Below are positions 1-8,028 of a stretch of 64,000 nucleotides of DNA, piece by piece. The notes under the pieces were generated by a model. It saw only the letters and a list, made by a program, of their open reading frames with translations, was not told the DNA's origin and ran no database searches. Positions within the stretch are counted from its first letter, which is position 1, and each line of letters starts with the position of its first letter. A program made the translations under genes and the position numbers. Origin of the DNA: Vibrio tarriae (GTDB lineage: Bacteria; Pseudomonadota; Gammaproteobacteria; Enterobacterales; Vibrionaceae); NCBI RefSeq assembly GCF_002216685.1, contig NZ_CP022352.1:186001-250000 (forward strand), written 5' to 3'.

Positions 1-293
1 ACATTGGTGATTTGTGCCGCCTCAGCCAATAAGCGCACTTGATTGAGATTGTCCGCATCTGAAAGTTCAGGGTTAAACAACTTCGAACCATGAGATACAG
101 CGTCATAACGACTTTTCACCCAAAACTCGAGTTCTGAAACGTGATAATTGAGCTTGTTTTGTGTTTCGGTGGTTAATGATTGAATCATCTCTCGTTTGAG
201 AGAGAGCATATTAATCGTGCCTAACACCATTAGCGATATGGTCACCAAGATGACCACACTGGCGTATATTCTTCCTTTGAATCCTAGAGTCAT
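1..293 (-). CDS. Methyl-accepting chemotaxis protein, N-terminal part (cut by window edge)
   Basis: The reverse strand reads openly from an ATG at 293 to the window edge, giving 97 residues. The first ten residues are MTLGFKGRIY, followed by a hydrophobic membrane segment at about residues 10-32 and then a helical, polar stretch typical of the periplasmic sensor domain (Cache type) of chemoreceptors. The signalling domain would lie outside the window, so the family call rests on the N-terminal layout alone. Its function would be ligand sensing at the inner membrane and signalling to CheA/CheW. A chemoreceptor next to a polysaccharide locus may sense its breakdown products, but this is only a guess. 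Confidence 0.6.
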   Translation of the reverse strand, partial: MTLGFKGRIYASVVILVTISLMVLGTINMLSLKREMIQSLTTETQNKLNYHVSELEFWVKSRYDAVSHGSKLFNPELSDADNLNQVRLLAEAAQITN

Positions 294-545
294 GACTCCC
301 CTGCAGTTTTCATGCATGTGATTGCGGTTCCTCTTCAGGTGGGTTCGAATCTTAGAGTAATAGAATGAAATGACACGAGAGCCACCTAGCCAACCTTTAA
401 AACTTGGTGCATAGATTCAAGATATGCAAGCTCTATCACAGAAAGTTCAAATATTCAGAAGAGCAAAGTCCAGTTAAAGCCATGAATATCAAAGGGATGT
501 TTATTCGTGAATTTTATGCAATAAAGAGTCATAGAAAGGAAAAGC

Positions 546-572
546 ACAAGAGCAGCTAAAAGCTGCTCTTGT
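546..572 (-). terminator. Rho-independent terminator of kdgR
   Basis: A perfect 12-bp stem (ACAAGAGCAGCT with its complement) and a 3-nt loop are followed, on the minus strand, by a T-rich stretch. It lies 25 nt beyond the kdgR stop codon. The rest of 294-596 shows no gene. Confidence 0.85.
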
Positions 573-596
573 AACAATCAATGAAGGGTTAAGTGC

Positions 597-1391
597 TTAT
601 TTTTGGGTTAGATAAGGATATTCAACGCAACCTAGTTTCGCAGAAATACGTGCCGCAGCCTGGTGCAGCTCTTGCACATATTCAACCTGCTTTTGCTCAG
701 TAAAACGAATTGTCGGCAGTGAAACGCTCATACCTGCAACCACACGGTTAAAACGATCATAAACAGGTACAGCCAAACAGCGCAATCCAACTTCTTGCTC
801 TTCATTATCTTGAGCAAAGCCTTGTTCCTTAACGATGGGCAGCTCTTTCAACAGTGAATCCACATCGCTGTGTGTATTTTCTGTCGATTGAGTAAATTCT
901 ACCTCAGCCAAAATTTGGCGAACTTCCTCTTCACTGCGCTCAGCTAACAAAACTTTACCTATTGCCGTCGAGTAAAGCGGGTTACGACGGCCGATACGAG
1001 ATTGCATGCGTAGATTGTATTTCGAATCAATCTTGTGGATGTAGATGATACCATCACCATCCAACGCCCCTAGGTGTAAAGCTTCCATGGTTAAATCTGA
1101 AATTCGGCGCATTTCCACATCGGCCAATTCAACCAAGTCAACGTATTCTAGGGCTGCCGCCCCTAATTCAAACAGTTTCAATGTCAGTGAGTAATTTTCT
1201 GTTTCACCTTCTTGAGAAACATAGCCCATCGTTTTCATCGTCTGCAAAAAACGGTAAACCGTGCTTTTGGACATCATTAAGCGTTGAGCTAGGTCACTAA
1301 TACCAATGTCTTTCTGAGTTGCTAGCGCTTGAAGAATACCAAAGGTTTTCATTACCGATGAAACAGATTCAGGTTGTTTATCAATTGTCAT
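597..1391 (-). CDS. kdgR: KdgR, IclR-family repressor of uronate catabolism
   Basis: This 264-residue protein has an N-terminal winged helix-turn-helix (about residues 15-75, with MSKSTVYRFLQTMKTMGYV as recognition part) and a C-terminal IclR effector domain (about 80-255). It closely resembles the enterobacterial KdgR I know from memory in the HTH and in the HKIDSKYNLRMQSRIGRRNP region, and length matches. KdgR binds 2-keto-3-deoxygluconate and related intermediates and then leaves AAA-N5-TTT operators. Eleven such boxes occur at the promoters in 5.8-28.4 kb, which strongly supports the name. It is transcribed alone, and I saw no clear box in its own upstream region. Confidence 0.93.
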   Translation of the reverse strand: MTIDKQPESVSSVMKTFGILQALATQKDIGISDLAQRLMMSKSTVYRFLQTMKTMGYVSQEGETENYSLTLKLFELGAAALEYVDLVELADVEMRRISDLTMEALHLGALDGDGIIYIHKIDSKYNLRMQSRIGRRNPLYSTAIGKVLLAERSEEEVRQILAEVEFTQSTENTHSDVDSLLKELPIVKEQGFAQDNEEQEVGLRCLAVPVYDRFNRVVAGMSVSLPTIRFTEQKQVEYVQELHQAAARISAKLGCVEYPYLTQK

Positions 1392-1809
1392 TTTTTATAC
1401 CTATTACTTAATTCCGGCTTTTGACATGCTTAAATGTGCTGTGACCTACCAAGAACGGCGCAAATTACCGAACTTTTTTATTTAGCTCAAACAATTCAAT
1501 ACAACTGGTTTCAATGTTAGACGCCAATCTAAAATAATGTTCTACAAAAAAACAGACCCGAATTCGATTTTTTTGTTTTTTTCTCGCCCGAATTAACGAA
1601 AATTGTGAATTTTACGAGCTTTTGCGCACAAACTGGTTCAATAACAAATTGATAGCGAACTAAAACACAAGGTGAGTTATGCATCTAATCATCAAAAATC
1701 ACTTAAAAACCTTGTGAAAATAACGATTGATAAACCCTTTTTCAGAAATCTGTTCGCGGCAAATATCCACGTCTTCGAACGATATATGCCGCAAACAGAG
1801 AGAGGTTTA
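1392..1809. other. Intergenic region between kdgR and the ABC ATPase gene
   Basis: 418 nt with no convincing gene. It holds the kdgR promoter side, with two copies of CCCGAATT at about 1558 and 1588 separated by T-runs. A 10-bp inverted repeat with one mismatch lies at 1751-1760/1788-1797, just downstream of the ATPase stop. It has a 27-nt loop and no T-tract, so I do not call it a terminator. Confidence 0.5.
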
Positions 1810-3516
1810 TCAGCTTCCGACTGCGTAGTTATAAACGGTTTCAGGTGGCAGCTCAGCCACTGGAACCGCAGAGATCAATTGCTTGGTATAGGCTTGCTGA
1901 GGATTAAAGATCACTTCATCCACGCTGCCTTGCTCCACAATTTTTCCATGTTGAAGGACAAGCACGCGATCACAAAAGTACTTCACGGTCGCAATGTCAT
2001 GGGTGATTAAAATAAACGCGGTGCCATAGATATTTTGAAACTCAATCAGCAGATCCAGCACTTGTGAGCGTAGTGATACATCCAGCGCTGCCGTGGCTTC
2101 ATCGGCAATCACCACTTTCGGAATCGTCACCAATGCCCGAGCAATCACGATCCGTTGCCGTTGACCACCAGAAAAGGCGTGCGGATAACGGCTCGAGAAT
2201 TCAGGTGGTAAACCAACCCACTTCATGATGTTACGTACTCGCTCTTCACGCTGAGTTTTGTTCATTTCGGTGCGCAGTTTGACTAATGGCTCTTCGATGA
2301 TATCGAACACTGTCATTCTCGGGTTCAGTGATGACCATGGATCTTGAAAAATCAAACGCATGTCCGCAAACAGAGGATCACGAACTTGCCGTTTATAACC
2401 AGCCAGTTCAATGGTGGTTTCACTTTTTTCATCGACATAAAGAATGGTACCGGAACTGGCCGGTGACATACCTAAGATGGCTCGACCAAGAGTACTTTTT
2501 CCAGAACCGGACTCTCCTACAATGCCCAACGATTCACCGGGGTAGAGCGTCAGCTCGGCATTATCTACTGCCGTCATCCAGCTCTTTTTCTGGAATATTT
2601 TGGCGGGCTTTTCAAAAATCTTTGTTACTGCCTGCAAGTCTAAAATCGGTTGAAGGCTTTTCTCTTCTCGCATCGCGTAAGGCACTTTAACTTTAGAGGG
2701 TTTTTCCAACGCCCGCGTGGCTTTCATCAACTTCTGAGTATAAGGGTGTTGTGGGTTTTCAAAGATTTGTCGAACGTCACCACATTCAACCAGTATTCCT
2801 TTCTCCATCACTGCGACACGATCTGAAATCTGTGCCACCACGCCAAGATCATGAGTAATGAACAAAATTGCCATACCAATCTCTTGCTGGAGTTTGTCGA
2901 ATAAGTGCAGGATTTCCGCTTGGGTGGTTACATCCAAAGCCGTAGTCGGTTCATCCGCAATCAAGATGTCAGGACGGGAAGCTATCGCCATGGCAATCAC
3001 AACTCGTTGGCGTTGCCCACCGGATAACTCAAACGAATACTTATTAATGAGGCTCTCTGGTTCCGGCATCTGCACTTGATACAGCAGTTCAATGGCTCGT
3101 TTGTGAGCATTTTCTTTACTGATACTTGGTTCAACTAAGCACAGCACTTCTTTAATTTGATCGCCAACCGTATGAACTGGGCTTAATGCCGCCATCGGCT
3201 CTTGCGATACCAACGAGAAGTTAAAACGGCGCAATAAGCGCATTTCAGCACTACGTGGATCGATTTGCGCTATGTCGATGGTTTCATTGGTCTCAGTGGT
3301 ATAGAGGATCTTGCCAGAATCAATTCGACCGGGTTTATCCAACAGTTGCATGATGGCGGAAGAGGTCACGGATTTGCCGGAACCTGATTCACCGATCACC
3401 GAGAGCGTTTCACCACGATACAAATCAAATGATACCCCTTTCACTGCCTGAAAGTGCTCAGTACTGGTTGGGAAACTCACATTTAAATCGATGACTTGTA
3501 GAATTTTATTACTCAT
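1810..3516 (-). CDS. Fused double ATPase of a peptide/oligosaccharide-type ABC importer (DppD-DppF-like)
   Basis: The 568-residue protein carries two complete nucleotide-binding domains: Walker A GESGSGKS at residues 42-49 and 334-341, signatures LSGGQ at 164-168 and FSGGQ at 448-452, and Walker B/glutamate at 183-190 and about 467-473. Each half resembles the separate DppD/OppD and DppF/OppF subunits, so one chain supplies both ATPases. Its start overlaps the stop of the upstream permease by one base (TAATG), implying translational coupling. It would drive import for the binding protein encoded at 6060-7979. Dpp-type transporters carry oligosaccharides in some vibrios (the chitin-oligosaccharide system), so the likely cargo here is an unsaturated uronate oligosaccharide; this is inferred from context. 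Confidence 0.9.
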   Translation of the reverse strand: MSNKILQVIDLNVSFPTSTEHFQAVKGVSFDLYRGETLSVIGESGSGKSVTSSAIMQLLDKPGRIDSGKILYTTETNETIDIAQIDPRSAEMRLLRRFNFSLVSQEPMAALSPVHTVGDQIKEVLCLVEPSISKENAHKRAIELLYQVQMPEPESLINKYSFELSGGQRQRVVIAMAIASRPDILIADEPTTALDVTTQAEILHLFDKLQQEIGMAILFITHDLGVVAQISDRVAVMEKGILVECGDVRQIFENPQHPYTQKLMKATRALEKPSKVKVPYAMREEKSLQPILDLQAVTKIFEKPAKIFQKKSWMTAVDNAELTLYPGESLGIVGESGSGKSTLGRAILGMSPASSGTILYVDEKSETTIELAGYKRQVRDPLFADMRLIFQDPWSSLNPRMTVFDIIEEPLVKLRTEMNKTQREERVRNIMKWVGLPPEFSSRYPHAFSGGQRQRIVIARALVTIPKVVIADEATAALDVSLRSQVLDLLIEFQNIYGTAFILITHDIATVKYFCDRVLVLQHGKIVEQGSVDEVIFNPQQAYTKQLISAVPVAELPPETVYNYAVGS

Positions 3517-4676
3517 TATTTTGCTCCCTGATCATGGTATGGGTCGCAGGCATCGCGCAAACCATCTCCCACAAAGTTCATTGCCAATATCACGACGACA
3601 ACCGCTACTGCTGGAATGAGTAGCCAAGAAGCATCTGCCAGTGCCCGAATATTCTGCGCCTCTTGCAGCAGCACACCCCAACTGACCATCGGAGCTTGCA
3701 AGCCTAAGCCCAAGAAGCTGAGCGCGGTTTCACCCAAAATCATCGCTGGGATCGCCAATGTAACGACCGCAATAATGTGGCTTAGGAAGTTGGGCACCAT
3801 GTAGCGGCGAATGATTTCAAAGGGGCTGTTACCGTCCAGCCATGCTGCAGCGACATACTCTTCGTTACGCAGTGACATAAATCGGCTGCGTACCACACGA
3901 GCCATATCAGGCCATGACACTAGGCCGAGAATAATGGTGATGAGGAAATATTTGGTTAATGAGCTCCATTGTGCTGGTAAGGAGGCTGACAATGCCATCC
4001 ACAACGGCAATGTCGGGATGGATTTCATGAATTCGATGCTGCGCTGAATAAAGTTATCAATCGCACCACCAAAATAGCCCGAAATACCACCGATCAAGAT
4101 ACCCAGCACAAACGTAGTGAATACCCCCATCAGACCAACCGAGAGCGAGATTCGCGCCCCATAAATGAGGCGAGATAACAAATCACGTCCCATACGGTCT
4201 GATCCTAAAATGAAGAACGGCTGCTTAGGATCTTTAGGAACAATGAGTTTATAGCTGAATGGGATGAACCCTAATAACTCATAGCTTTCTGTTTTTCCGA
4301 AGAAAGCAAAATAGGCTTTTTTATCTGGATTCAGCTCGTAATGACGTTTTAAGGTTCTTGGATCGGTTTTGCTGGTATAGAGATCCAAATGAGGAGCCCA
4401 ACGCCAACCCGCATCTGTTTGTTCAAACAGGCTAACCGCTTGAGGTGGAGCATAAGTAAAACGTCGCCAGTTATCGCTTGGTTGAAACGGGGCAAAAAAC
4501 TCCGCAAACAGAGCAATAAAATACACGATGACCAGAAACCATAAGCTATACCAAGCCAGCTTATGTTGGCGCATTTTTAAGCCAATTAACTGCCACTGAG
4601 TTGCTGTTGAGAGATCCAGCGTTTTCTTCTTGCGGCCAAACAGGCGGCCCACCCTTTGAATTGTAGAGGTTGTCAT
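3516..4676 (-). CDS. ABC transporter permease, DppC/OppC type
   Basis: 386 residues with an N-terminal cytoplasmic tail, a membrane segment at about 40-62, a large periplasmic stretch (about 65-165), and then the permease core with five predicted membrane segments. The EAA-type coupling loop is EEYVAAAWLDGNSPFEIIRR in the C-terminal half. DppC-type subunits usually have about 300 residues; the extra length here lies in the periplasmic insert, as in chitin-oligosaccharide-type systems. The start lies 2 nt after the stop of the preceding permease gene. It would form the membrane channel with the product of 4679-5686. Confidence 0.9.
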   Translation of the reverse strand: MTTSTIQRVGRLFGRKKKTLDLSTATQWQLIGLKMRQHKLAWYSLWFLVIVYFIALFAEFFAPFQPSDNWRRFTYAPPQAVSLFEQTDAGWRWAPHLDLYTSKTDPRTLKRHYELNPDKKAYFAFFGKTESYELLGFIPFSYKLIVPKDPKQPFFILGSDRMGRDLLSRLIYGARISLSVGLMGVFTTFVLGILIGGISGYFGGAIDNFIQRSIEFMKSIPTLPLWMALSASLPAQWSSLTKYFLITIILGLVSWPDMARVVRSRFMSLRNEEYVAAAWLDGNSPFEIIRRYMVPNFLSHIIAVVTLAIPAMILGETALSFLGLGLQAPMVSWGVLLQEAQNIRALADASWLLIPAVAVVVVILAMNFVGDGLRDACDPYHDQGAK

Positions 4677-4678
4677 AA

Positions 4679-5686
4679 TTAAAACTCCTTCGCTACGCCA
4701 ACTCGTACCCGAGGGTCAACCCAGTACAAAAGTAAATCGGAAATTAAAGTACCAATGATGGTCAAGATGGACATGATAAGCAGGACATCACCCGCTACAT
4801 ACATGTCTTGGGCGCGCAGAGAGGCCAACATCAGAGGGCCCAGCGTTGGAATATTCATGACCTGACTGACGATGATGTCCGCACCCAGTAAGGCAGGAAG
4901 CATCCAGCCTATGGTTGAAACAATCGGCAGAATCGCGATGCGTACAGGGTATTTCAGGATAAGCTTCGCTTCAGTTTGCCCTTTCGCTCGCGCAGTTTTG
5001 ACATACGGTTTTTTCAATTCATCGAGCAAGTTAGCGCGCATGATGCGAATAATGCCAGCCAACCCTGCGGTCCCTACCACCAGTATGTAGATCCAACTAC
5101 GCGAAACGGCATCAAAGAATTTGCCCCAAGACATAGGTTGTTCAAGATAAGCTTCAGAATAGAGGCCAGAAACCATCGTATCGAAGCTGTAATAACCAAT
5201 CAGCAGAGCAACAATCGCGATAACGAAGTTCGGCGTGGCCATGCCAATAAAACCGAAGATAGTGGCGACGTAATCACCCCAAGAATATTGGCGAAGTGCG
5301 GAATACATCCCGATTGGAATCGCAATCAAAAACTGAAACAGAAACACTGCAGCAGCCAGTGACACGGTGGGCCAGATACGAGGTTCAATCGTGTTCCAAA
5401 CCGGTTGGTTGGTGGTCAGGGAAATACCCAAATCACCCGTCATTAAACCCAACATCCAGTATGCGTAGCGTTCGAGCAACGGCTTATCCAAACCATACAT
5501 TTCGCGCATGGTATAAATCATCTGCGGATCAACGGTTTGCCCCATCGATTGCAGCTCAGCAATTTTAGATGAAGCAAAATCTCCGGGTGGAAGATCGATA
5601 ACGGCAAATACAACAATCGAGACAGCGAAAAGCGTGACAAGTATCGACACCAAACGCTTACCTGCAAACAGAAAAAAACTGCTCAT
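4679..5686 (-). CDS. ABC transporter permease, DppB/OppB type
   Basis: 335 residues with an N-terminal membrane segment (about 9-30), a periplasmic loop containing the MYGLDKPLLERYAYWM stretch typical of DppB/OppB proteins, and five further membrane segments. The coupling loop includes KPYVKTARAKG. A KdgR-type box at 5832-5851 lies 146 nt upstream of the start codon and a terminator at 6015-6036 separates it from the binding-protein gene. The permease-permease-ATPase block may therefore be transcribed both from its own promoter and by read-through. Family assignment is firm; substrate is inferred from the locus. Confidence 0.9.
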   Translation of the reverse strand: MSSFFLFAGKRLVSILVTLFAVSIVVFAVIDLPPGDFASSKIAELQSMGQTVDPQMIYTMREMYGLDKPLLERYAYWMLGLMTGDLGISLTTNQPVWNTIEPRIWPTVSLAAAVFLFQFLIAIPIGMYSALRQYSWGDYVATIFGFIGMATPNFVIAIVALLIGYYSFDTMVSGLYSEAYLEQPMSWGKFFDAVSRSWIYILVVGTAGLAGIIRIMRANLLDELKKPYVKTARAKGQTEAKLILKYPVRIAILPIVSTIGWMLPALLGADIIVSQVMNIPTLGPLMLASLRAQDMYVAGDVLLIMSILTIIGTLISDLLLYWVDPRVRVGVAKEF

Positions 5687-5831
5687 TACTGTTCCTTAAT
5701 ACGATACGGTAAATCACTAGCAAAATGGCTCATCTTCAATCTCAAGCTTTAGCCTATGTTGCGGGCAGTAAGTCGATCAAAGATTTAGCCTCATTCAAGT
5801 TCAATTTTATTAGAACGCATCGAATTTAATT

Positions 5832-5851
5832 TTTAAAACGCTTTTTCATAT
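5832..5851. promoter_or_regulatory. KdgR-type operator upstream of the permease genes
   Basis: Core AAAACGCTTTTTCA fits the RAAAYRNYRTTTYA pattern with one mismatch. It sits between the terminator of the binding-protein gene and the first permease start, suggesting an internal regulated promoter. Confidence 0.6.
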
Positions 5852-6014
5852 TTTTGCCGAGTAGATCATTATCGTTTTTAAGAAGCGTGATCACACCCAG
5901 ACAATTCACCGTGCAAATGACATGGAATTTTGCATACAAGAAACCAAAGCAATCGCTCTAAATCGAGTAAGAACAACCAACGACAGTAGTAATCGCTTAT
6001 TAGGAGCAATAAAA

Positions 6015-6036
6015 AACCCCATCCGAAGATGGGGTT
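6015..6036 (-). terminator. Terminator after the binding-protein gene
   Basis: A 9-bp stem AACCCCATC/GATGGGGTT with a 4-nt loop is followed on the minus strand by TTTT and an AT-rich stretch. It lies 24 nt past the stop at 6060, inside the transporter gene cluster. It probably lowers permease/ATPase expression relative to the binding protein. Confidence 0.85.
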
Positions 6037-6059
6037 GTCTAACGATCAAAGGGATGGAG

Positions 6060-7979
6060 TTACTTCGATTTCCACAGTTGACTCATTCGCATTGGCCCAG
6101 GAGTGGGAAAGTTGTATGACTGAGGCATGTTTTCAGGCACATTGTGCAGCTTGTTATTCACCACAACACCCGCAGGCATAGATTCCACGGTACCAATCAC
6201 ATAGAAGTTATCTTTAGCAATCTGGATGATCTCTTTCATATAGCCATTTTGCTCCTCCTGCGATGAGGTTTTTGTCAGTTTTTGCCACAGCTCAAGCTGG
6301 CGTTTAACATGCGCTGGCGGCTCAACTGCAAACTCATTGGTTGGCTCACTAACCCACAGGTAGTAACCCAATCCCCATGTTGATTCTGGGCTGAATGGCA
6401 TGTAATGACGAGCATCGTCAATGATACCGACACCACCATCCCCGATGATTGGAATCATGTCGAAATCGTTGGTCAAACGAAGGTTAGTCACATGGTTGAT
6501 TTCAAGTACACGAATGTCTAAATACACGCCGACAGCTTTCCATTGGTTTTTCACCAGTTCAAGTGAATCTGCCAATACGCCTTTATCCGCGACTTTTGAG
6601 AGCGCTTCAATCCGCAAACGTTGACCATTTTTGAGTAAGCGGTAGCCTTCTTTATCACGTTTATTCAAACCGAGTGAATCCAGAAGTTGGTTCGCTTTTT
6701 CAGGGTCAAATTCCGTGTACTGAGTCGCCATTTGCTCATCATAGAAAGGCGAAATCTTCAGTGGTGCAACTTGATAAGGGCCAACCGAGCCAGAGAACAC
6801 CGTTTCACTGATCTCTTCACGGTCAATCGCGTGAGATAACGCAATGCGGAAATCTTTGTTTTGGAACAACTCACGCTTGAGTGGATCTTTCGTGGTTTGG
6901 TTCAGCGCAATCGCCAATTCAGTGCTGAGCGTGCTTGGACGGAACTCGTAGGTGTAACCCCCTTTCTTCTCATTTTCAATCAGAAGTGGGCGATAAGACG
7001 TTTGACCAATATGGCGATGTTGGTAATCCGCTTCGCCATTGGCAGCACGTAACACCATTTCTTCTTGATCTTCACTGTAGCGCCAGCGAACAGAATCTAA
7101 ATAAGGCAGTTGGTTACCTTCAGTATCGACTTGCCAATAGTAAGGGTTACGCTCAAACACGGCATAACTTGCATTCGGTCCCGGAGGTGTAGCCACCTTC
7201 CATGCGGTTAACACTGGGCGATCAACGTTGGTGTAATGCTCAATAAAGTAGTGAGCTTCACATTTGGTTGCCGCATATTGACGCCATGAATCAAAGCCAG
7301 CCGCTTTCGCATTCGCAATCGCTTTATCATTGAACTTAGGTAAAAACTGTGAGCAGTAATGCTTAGGGAAGGCGGTATAGCTTTCACTATCGACCGTCGC
7401 AAGGCTACGGATAAACAGACCATTCGGTTTGCTCAACGTAATTTTGACTGTGTACGTATCAATCACTTCTGCGCGAGCGGCATCATGGGTTGGTAGAGCA
7501 AGTGGTCGGTTACCTGAGTGTTCTGGATCGCCCACAATATCATTGATATAAAACGCGATGTCCTCTGCAGTAAACGGAGAACCATCAGACCATTTCACAC
7601 CTTTGCGCAAAGTGATCACAAATTCTGTGTTCTCAGCGTTAGACGTAAAACCGGTCGCCAAGTTTGGGATGATTTTTGAATAGGTAGAATCAAAGTTAAA
7701 CAGGTTATCGTAAGCTACCGTACGAATGCGATGTCCGTTATCGACCACTTTACCTACTAGGTTTAAAGTGCCGCCGTATTGACCAATCGATTCATTCGGC
7801 TCAACCACCAATGGGTTTTCTGGTAAACGCTGTTCCACCGCTGGCAATTTGCCTGCTTTGACTAACTCTGCTAATTGTGGGGCTTCATTGTAGGTTGCTG
7901 CCCATGTTGAAAATGACAGCGCCGCCGCAACAGATAGTGCGATTTTGCCGAATATAGGGGTAAGGTTATGTTGTTTCAT
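6060..7979 (-). CDS. Periplasmic substrate-binding protein of the ABC importer (family 5, OppA/DppA-like)
   Basis: 639 residues starting with a signal peptide (MKQHNLTPIFGKIALSVAAA, cleavage near TWAA). The family 5 solute-binding fold is shown by the WSDGSPFTAEDIAFYIND stretch at about residues 130-147 and by the domain layout. At 639 residues it is longer than typical dipeptide-binding proteins (about 530), closer to the oligosaccharide- and large-peptide-binding members. A good ribosome binding site (GGGAGTG) precedes the ATG. The gene lies 49 nt after the DUF2264 gene in the same direction and before the permeases. It presumably captures imported unsaturated oligosaccharides in the periplasm; no binding residues can be assigned by eye. 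Confidence 0.9.
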   Translation of the reverse strand: MKQHNLTPIFGKIALSVAAALSFSTWAATYNEAPQLAELVKAGKLPAVEQRLPENPLVVEPNESIGQYGGTLNLVGKVVDNGHRIRTVAYDNLFNFDSTYSKIIPNLATGFTSNAENTEFVITLRKGVKWSDGSPFTAEDIAFYINDIVGDPEHSGNRPLALPTHDAARAEVIDTYTVKITLSKPNGLFIRSLATVDSESYTAFPKHYCSQFLPKFNDKAIANAKAAGFDSWRQYAATKCEAHYFIEHYTNVDRPVLTAWKVATPPGPNASYAVFERNPYYWQVDTEGNQLPYLDSVRWRYSEDQEEMVLRAANGEADYQHRHIGQTSYRPLLIENEKKGGYTYEFRPSTLSTELAIALNQTTKDPLKRELFQNKDFRIALSHAIDREEISETVFSGSVGPYQVAPLKISPFYDEQMATQYTEFDPEKANQLLDSLGLNKRDKEGYRLLKNGQRLRIEALSKVADKGVLADSLELVKNQWKAVGVYLDIRVLEINHVTNLRLTNDFDMIPIIGDGGVGIIDDARHYMPFSPESTWGLGYYLWVSEPTNEFAVEPPAHVKRQLELWQKLTKTSSQEEQNGYMKEIIQIAKDNFYVIGTVESMPAGVVVNNKLHNVPENMPQSYNFPTPGPMRMSQLWKSK

Positions 7980-8028
7980 CAGTCACTCCCTGATGTTTTT
8001 GATTGTTCAAGTTTAAGTTAACGCCGCT

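Noticed and set aside
1751..1797. Inverted repeat downstream of the ABC ATPase stop
   Set aside because: 10 bp with one mismatch, a 27-nt loop and no T-tract; not enough for a terminator or operator call.
1672..2010. 112-codon plus-strand reading frame
   Set aside because: It overlaps the 3' end of the ABC ATPase gene on the opposite strand and has no domain; it is a shadow frame.
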